Part shown: in pieces, positions 59,693 through 64,000 of the stretch
How the letters are laid out: each line of letters begins with the position of its first letter
Position numbering within the stretch: the first letter of the stretch is position 1
NCBI RefSeq assembly: GCF_000212735.1
Contig: NC_015510.1
Span: 1,054,001-1,118,000 of the forward strand
DNA from: Haliscomenobacter hydrossis DSM 1100
GTDB taxonomy: Bacteria > Bacteroidota > Bacteroidia > Chitinophagales > Saprospiraceae
DNA length: 64,000 nt
Direction: 5' to 3'
Translations under genes and position numbers: made by a program
The notes under the pieces: generated by a model
What the model saw: the letters and a program-made list of their open reading frames with translations, nothing else
The model's database searches: none
Told to the model about the DNA's origin: nothing

Positions 59693-62101
59693 TTAAAATT
59701 TGAAGTTGTAGGTAATTGAAGGGAAAGCAGCACCAAAAACTGCCAGTTTATAGGCGTTGGTTTGCAAGCGTGGATTCAAATCAAAATAGACCGAATAGGC
59801 ATTGTTGCGGCTGTACAGATTGTACACGGAAATAACCCAGGAACCTTGCCATTTGCGCGCCCGACTCGGATTGGGTTCGATGATCAAAGCCAAATCCAGT
59901 CGATGGTAATTGGGTATCCGCTGCAAATTTCGGTTGGGGAAAATTGGAACCGTATTCCCACTTGCCACAAAACTGCCAATAGGGTAAGTAGCCGGACGCC
60001 CCGTACTCAGGGTAAAATTACCCGACAAGGTCACATTGATGGCCGTCCGGTAATTCACCATCAGGTTGAAAGTGTGGGGTTTGTCGTAATTGGCCGGATA
60101 CCAGGCACCGGTATAATTGTGGATCAACTCGTACTTGGGATCGATTTTGACCTGGGTGCGCGCATACGTGTAGGTCAGCCACCCGGTCATGAAGCCGGTG
60201 TTTTTGCGTGCCATCAGCTCGAGCCCATATGCTCTGCCTTTACCCTGAATAATTTCTTGCTCCAGGTTGGATGAAAAGATCAAATCGGCCAGATCCCGGT
60301 AATCCGGAAACTGTTGGGATTTGCGGTAATACAGCTCCGCAGAGGTTTCCCATTTGTTTTCCTCCAGGTTTTTAAAAATACCCACCGACACCTGATCCGC
60401 AATTTGAGGCTGAATGTTGACATCACTGGTTCCCCAACGCGCCGTGGGAAGTGCCGCCGTGGTATTCGAAATCAATTGTACATACTGACGCATGCGGTTG
60501 TAACTCGCTTTGAGCGAGGTATTGTCGTCCAAACTGTACCGCAGGGATACCCGAGGTTCAAAACCGGAGTAAGATTTGGCCACTTCGCCGCGGTCAAAGA
60601 ATTGGTTCTCTTCCACGTTTTCCAAACGCCGAACCGCCTCCGGCGCATAGAGGTACACACTATCCGGGCCAAGACGCTGGAAAAAGGAATACCGCAACCC
60701 GGTCAACATCGAAAACCTGGGGCTGAATTTCCATTCATTTTCCAGGTACGCTGCCGATTCACGCGCAAATTCGGAAGCAATGTTGACGGGCAATATATTG
60801 GAGAATGGCCCGGGCAACAGTTGATTGGGGTCGATTTGGTAGTGGTTACTTTCAAGTCCAAAAGAAAGGTTGTTTTTCTCCCCGGAGTGAACATAACGCG
60901 CCTTGAGGCTACGTAGCCGAATGCCTGAATTCAGTTCAAAAGCAATGCTGGAATCGGGTACACTGGTATTGGCTTTGTACACACTTTGAATGGCGGCGAG
61001 TGTCAGCGAAGCATTGGTGCCCACAAACCAGTTGAAGCGCAGGGTTTGGTTGTAGGTGCGGTATTTGTAAGTACTGGAAGTAGCATTTACATTCACGGTG
61101 TTCAGCGAATCCGAAGGCAATTTAAAAGCATCAAAGCTGTAATAAGAGGTATAGGAAAGCCGCGTTTTTTCGCTGGGTTTGAATAGAATTTTGCCCGTAA
61201 GGTCATAAAAATTGGCCACGGTTCCTCGAATAGACTCCGGGCCGAGTTTGAACAAAAAATCGTTAAACGAACCCCGGGTCGAAATCAAGACTGCCAGGCG
61301 GTCTTTGATCAAAGGCATTTCCAGACCCAAACGACTAGACACCAGGCCAACGCCGCCGTAAAAGCTGCTTTTTTCCAAATCCGGGTCTTTAAGTTTCACA
61401 TCCAACACCGCCGTTGTTCGCCCACCGTATTCAGCAGAAATCCCTCCCCTTGAAAGAGAAACATCCCGAACTGCGTCGGGATTGAAGATGGAAAAAAAGC
61501 CAAACAAATGGGAGCTGTTAAAAACCGGGGCGTCATCCATCAATACCAGGTTTTGGTCGATGCTTCCCCCCCGAATGTTGATGCCCGTAGACCCTTCTCC
61601 TACCGTACTCACACCTGGTAACATCTGTAAACTCCGCACTACATCTATTTCTCCCATAAATGCCGGGATTTTGCGGATGCTGCGGATGCTGAGTTTGGCT
61701 ACTCCGGTTTCGGTACTCCTGATGTTTTCTTCGGGCTTGCTGCTGATGACCGTAACTTCTTCCAGAAACTGCGCGTCGACGCTCATCGGGATATCCAGAA
61801 TCAGGTTCTTGCTGATGTCCAGTTTGATAACTTTGGCTTTGTATCCCAAATAACTGACCCTTAAGGTAAATTGGCCCGCCGGAGTGCTTAGCCCGTAAAA
61901 TCCTTTTTTGTCTGTGTATGTACCGGTCCTGCTTTCGAGTAAAAAAACGGCTGCACCTCCAATGGGTTCCTGAGAAACAGAATCTATGACCGTACCGTAA
62001 AAGGTATAATTTTGTGCCTTACCCGTTACTTGGGCCTGAATTTCAGAAAAAATAAATCCACCAAAACAGAGTATGGTCAGGAATAGCAATTTGCGGCTCA
62101 T
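59693..62101 (-). CDS. TonB-dependent receptor with carboxypeptidase-regulatory-like domain
   Basis: 802 residues with a signal peptide (KLLFLTILCFGGFIFSEIQA). Residues about 30-115 form a CarboxypepD-reg-like domain (GTVIDSVSQEPIGGAAVFLL). The plug follows (GVSTVGEGSTGINIRGGSID and the SRGGISAEYGGRTTAVLDVK region), then the barrel, which ends FPSITYNFKF, a typical C-terminal strand. It probably imports a large substrate with energy from TonB; the substrate is unknown. DUF4249 lipoprotein gene directly downstream. Confidence 0.93.
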   Translation of the reverse strand: MSRKLLFLTILCFGGFIFSEIQAQVTGKAQNYTFYGTVIDSVSQEPIGGAAVFLLESRTGTYTDKKGFYGLSTPAGQFTLRVSYLGYKAKVIKLDISKNLILDIPMSVDAQFLEEVTVISSKPEENIRSTETGVAKLSIRSIRKIPAFMGEIDVVRSLQMLPGVSTVGEGSTGINIRGGSIDQNLVLMDDAPVFNSSHLFGFFSIFNPDAVRDVSLSRGGISAEYGGRTTAVLDVKLKDPDLEKSSFYGGVGLVSSRLGLEMPLIKDRLAVLISTRGSFNDFLFKLGPESIRGTVANFYDLTGKILFKPSEKTRLSYTSYYSFDAFKLPSDSLNTVNVNATSSTYKYRTYNQTLRFNWFVGTNASLTLAAIQSVYKANTSVPDSSIAFELNSGIRLRSLKARYVHSGEKNNLSFGLESNHYQIDPNQLLPGPFSNILPVNIASEFARESAAYLENEWKFSPRFSMLTGLRYSFFQRLGPDSVYLYAPEAVRRLENVEENQFFDRGEVAKSYSGFEPRVSLRYSLDDNTSLKASYNRMRQYVQLISNTTAALPTARWGTSDVNIQPQIADQVSVGIFKNLEENKWETSAELYYRKSQQFPDYRDLADLIFSSNLEQEIIQGKGRAYGLELMARKNTGFMTGWLTYTYARTQVKIDPKYELIHNYTGAWYPANYDKPHTFNLMVNYRTAINVTLSGNFTLSTGRPATYPIGSFVASGNTVPIFPNRNLQRIPNYHRLDLALIIEPNPSRARKWQGSWVISVYNLYSRNNAYSVYFDLNPRLQTNAYKLAVFGAAFPSITYNFKF

Positions 62102-62421
62102 GTAAGTAGTTGTGATCGATGTTGCGTCAAAATAGAGACTAATCCCCGAATGACCAAACCCATCCTCTGCTGTGTCGGTAAAAAAGCAAAAGTGATCGAC
62201 AAAAAGGCAATAACCAGTGTCCGGTTTCGTTTAAGAACCTTATGGAAAAAAATTTGCGCTGTGCTGTAACTTTTGGCCAGGTAATGCATTATGTAAAGAA
62301 TACCCGGAAGAGCATTGGGTGGGAGCGATTAGGTTAAATAAAAATTAAACTCCTTGCTGTTTACAACCTCGACACCCTTTTTTGTTTTTTAATTCCATGA
62401 ATACCAAAAAAATAAATCACT
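62102..62421. other. Divergent intergenic region
   Basis: A 320-bp AT-rich gap with divergent genes on either side (TonB receptor left, serine hydrolase right). I see no palindrome and no promoter of the strict TTG-N19-TAnnTTTG form. Short minus-strand frames here have no family-like features. Confidence 0.5.
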
Positions 62422-63663
62422 ATGCGATGGAGTGGTAAAACGCTATTGGCGTTGGTGGCAATGCTCGCAGTACCTTATTTTTGGTCAAAAAAAGAAGTTT
62501 CGGAAGTAAAGCGTGAGCTCAAATACCTTCCTGAAAATCTTGAGAACCCGCACACACGGGATCTGGTCAACAGTTTTGATCAGTTTTTCAAATCAGCCAT
62601 GCAGGGTTCTCGTACCCCTGGCGCTGCGGTGGTCATCATCAAAGATACCTCAATCCTCTATATGCGGGGATTTGGGGTAAAAAATGCGCGGGTAGGTGAT
62701 TCGGTAGACGTCAACACCGTATTCAGAATTGGTTCTTTGTCCAAAGGTTTTGCGGGTGTGCTGAGTGGCATGCTGGTGGAAGATGGGCATTTTGCCTGGA
62801 ACGATCCGGTCAAAAAATACTACCCTGACTTTAGATTATCCACGCAGGAACATACTGATCAGGCCACCATCACCAATTTATTGTCGCACACCACGGGCAT
62901 GCCCTATCATACTTATTCCGATTTGGTAGAAGGGGGTTGGACCTTGCGTAATATTTCCGCAAAGCTCCATCGCGTACGCCCAGCTGCCCCCGTGGGTAAG
63001 ATGTACAATTACCAGAATGCCGTGTTCAGCTTGATTGAAGAAGTGATAAAATCGTCAACGCATCAAAATTACCAGGACTTGGTGCGCAAACGCATTTTTG
63101 AGCCTGCGGGTATGAAAAACGCTTCCCTCACTTACCGCGAAATACTGCAAACCAAAGACAAAGCCTTCCCCCACGACAATTTGGGTGGGCGTATGGAGAT
63201 TACTTCCAAATACTACAATACGACCGCTGCAGGAGGCATCAACGCCAGTATTGCCGACATGGGCAAATGGATGCAGGTGCTGCTGGGCAATCGCAACGAC
63301 ATCGTAACGGATGCTACCCTGGATCGGGTGTTTGCCCCGATCATCACCACGAGCAACGAGCGTCGGGTGTTTCCCCATTGGGCTCCGATGCGCGATGCGT
63401 ATTATGCCCTGGGCTGGAGGGTACTCGATTGTGGTGCCGATTCCATCGTTTATCACGGTGGGTACGTAAACGGTTACCGCAGTGAACTCGCTTTTGACCG
63501 CAAGGAAAAAGTAGCCATTTGTATCCTCTTCAATTCACCAAGCCCCATTGCCAGTTCTTGTATACCGACTTTCTTCGACATGTACCGCTTTCAGTCCGAC
63601 AACATCAAGGAGTGGGAAACCATCGGAAAGTTTAAATCCGCGTTGAGTTATCAAAGTAAATAG
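62422..63663 (+). CDS. Serine hydrolase, class C beta-lactamase-like
   Basis: 413 residues, membrane-anchored or secreted (hydrophobic LLALVAMLAVPYFW near the start). SLSKGFAGV near residue 106 is the SxxK nucleophile, YNYQNAVF near 193 the YxN motif and YHGGYVNGY near 344 the HxG motif that replaces KTG. These define the penicillin-binding-protein/beta-lactamase (AmpC-like esterase) superfamily. Actual substrate (peptidoglycan, ester or D-amino-acid peptide) is not known. A strong terminator follows. Confidence 0.92.
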   Translation: MRWSGKTLLALVAMLAVPYFWSKKEVSEVKRELKYLPENLENPHTRDLVNSFDQFFKSAMQGSRTPGAAVVIIKDTSILYMRGFGVKNARVGDSVDVNTVFRIGSLSKGFAGVLSGMLVEDGHFAWNDPVKKYYPDFRLSTQEHTDQATITNLLSHTTGMPYHTYSDLVEGGWTLRNISAKLHRVRPAAPVGKMYNYQNAVFSLIEEVIKSSTHQNYQDLVRKRIFEPAGMKNASLTYREILQTKDKAFPHDNLGGRMEITSKYYNTTAAGGINASIADMGKWMQVLLGNRNDIVTDATLDRVFAPIITTSNERRVFPHWAPMRDAYYALGWRVLDCGADSIVYHGGYVNGYRSELAFDRKEKVAICILFNSPSPIASSCIPTFFDMYRFQSDNIKEWETIGKFKSALSYQSK

Positions 63664-63677
63664 CAAATAATGTGTTT

Positions 63678-63716
63678 AAGCGGGGTCGAGAATAATCTTT
63701 GCCCCGCTTTTTTTAT
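63678..63716 (+). terminator. Intrinsic terminator
   Basis: AAGCGGGG (63678-63685) pairs with CCCCGCTT (63702-63709) around a 16-nt loop, followed by seven T. It closes the serine hydrolase gene. Confidence 0.9.
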
Positions 63717-63737
63717 TTTTGCCCCAAATATCGTTAC

Positions 63738-64000
63738 ATGCACATCCGTTCCGCTACTTCTGCCGACTTAACCGGCATTACCCGTTTGTTTTTTGCCACC
63801 GTCAACAAAGTCAATTCCAAAGATTACAGTCCCGAACACATCCAGGCCTGGGCTGAAGCAGCCCTGGATCAGGAATACTGGCAAGCCAAGGTGTCCGAGT
63901 TGTATTTTTGGGTTGCCGAAAGCGAAGATGCTGAACTACTGGGATTCATTTCACTCACGCCAGAGGGTTACCTCGATCACATCTTTGTCCATGATCAGCA
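63738..64000 (+). CDS. GNAT-family acetyltransferase, 3' end outside window
   Basis: The first 87 residues are visible (MHIRSATSADLTGITRLFFA...). The RSATSADLTGITRLF start, the TPEGYLDHIFVHDQ strand and the WVAESEDAELLGFISL segment match N-terminal and central strands of the GNAT fold, which transfers an acetyl group from acetyl-CoA. The acetyl-CoA binding motif lies beyond the window end. The ATG at 63738 is the first in frame and lies about 20 bp after a terminator. Confidence 0.85.
   Translation, partial: MHIRSATSADLTGITRLFFATVNKVNSKDYSPEHIQAWAEAALDQEYWQAKVSELYFWVAESEDAELLGFISLTPEGYLDHIFVHDQ

Overview
The window reads as chromosomal DNA of a Bacteroidota bacterium. The support is direct: a type IX secretion (T9SS) C-terminal domain on a secreted metalloprotease, a BlaI/BlaR1-type pair, a TonB receptor followed by a DUF4249 lipoprotein, a CbpA/CbpM chaperone pair, and two promoters of the Bacteroidota form TTG-N19-TAnnTTTG. 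A Saprospiraceae (Haliscomenobacter-like) origin is my guess from gene content and intergenic repeats; it is not proven. No rRNA, tRNA or CRISPR array was seen.

Layout. 0-14.4 kb: partial four-helix-bundle gene, small outer-membrane-type protein, Gfo/Idh/MocA oxidoreductase, M56 peptidase plus BlaI regulator with a clear operator, a coiled-coil/membrane gene pair, M43 protease, malate dehydrogenase, peroxiredoxin-like protein, vWA protein, and a three-gene membrane-protein/regulator operon with two matching operators. 14.5-18.0 kb: a large nested intergenic palindrome, interrupted by a group II intron, whose reverse transcriptase gene is interrupted by an IS630-family element. 18.1-47.8 kb: mostly housekeeping and periplasmic genes: lipoprotein, saccharopine-dehydrogenase-like reductase, CbpA/CbpM, ABC exporter, P-type ATPase, PGM1-like peptide ligase, RlmF with a long repetitive N-terminus, propeller-amidohydrolase, L-serine ammonia-lyase, AraC regulator, tryptophanase, GrpB, tricorn-like S41 protease and NAD(P)H oxidoreductase.

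47.8-56.9 kb is an AT-richer accessory island. A 395-codon gene with two HEPN-type RX4H motifs can be rebuilt by removing an ISKra4-family element (8-bp target duplication) and an IS5-family element (TTA duplication); the IS5 element itself carries a second IS630 copy (TA duplication). Every excision restores the frame exactly. A DUF5655 fragment, a translationally coupled small-protein/outer-membrane-protein pair, a nonsense-interrupted gene, an Rpn-type nuclease and a Nudix-like protein follow. 57.2-64 kb: MFS transporter, DUF4249 lipoprotein plus TonB receptor operon, class C beta-lactamase-like hydrolase and a partial GNAT gene.

The most striking non-coding property is that about fifteen intergenic gaps hold long, often nested palindromes or clustered short repeats of several sequence families, at convergent, tandem and divergent junctions alike. 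Some families occur twice within the window, and one of these palindromes is the landing site of the group II intron. The best candidates for further work are these modular palindromes, the HEPN gene buried under insertion sequences, the two operator systems, and the coiled-coil membrane pair at 5.5-7.1 kb.
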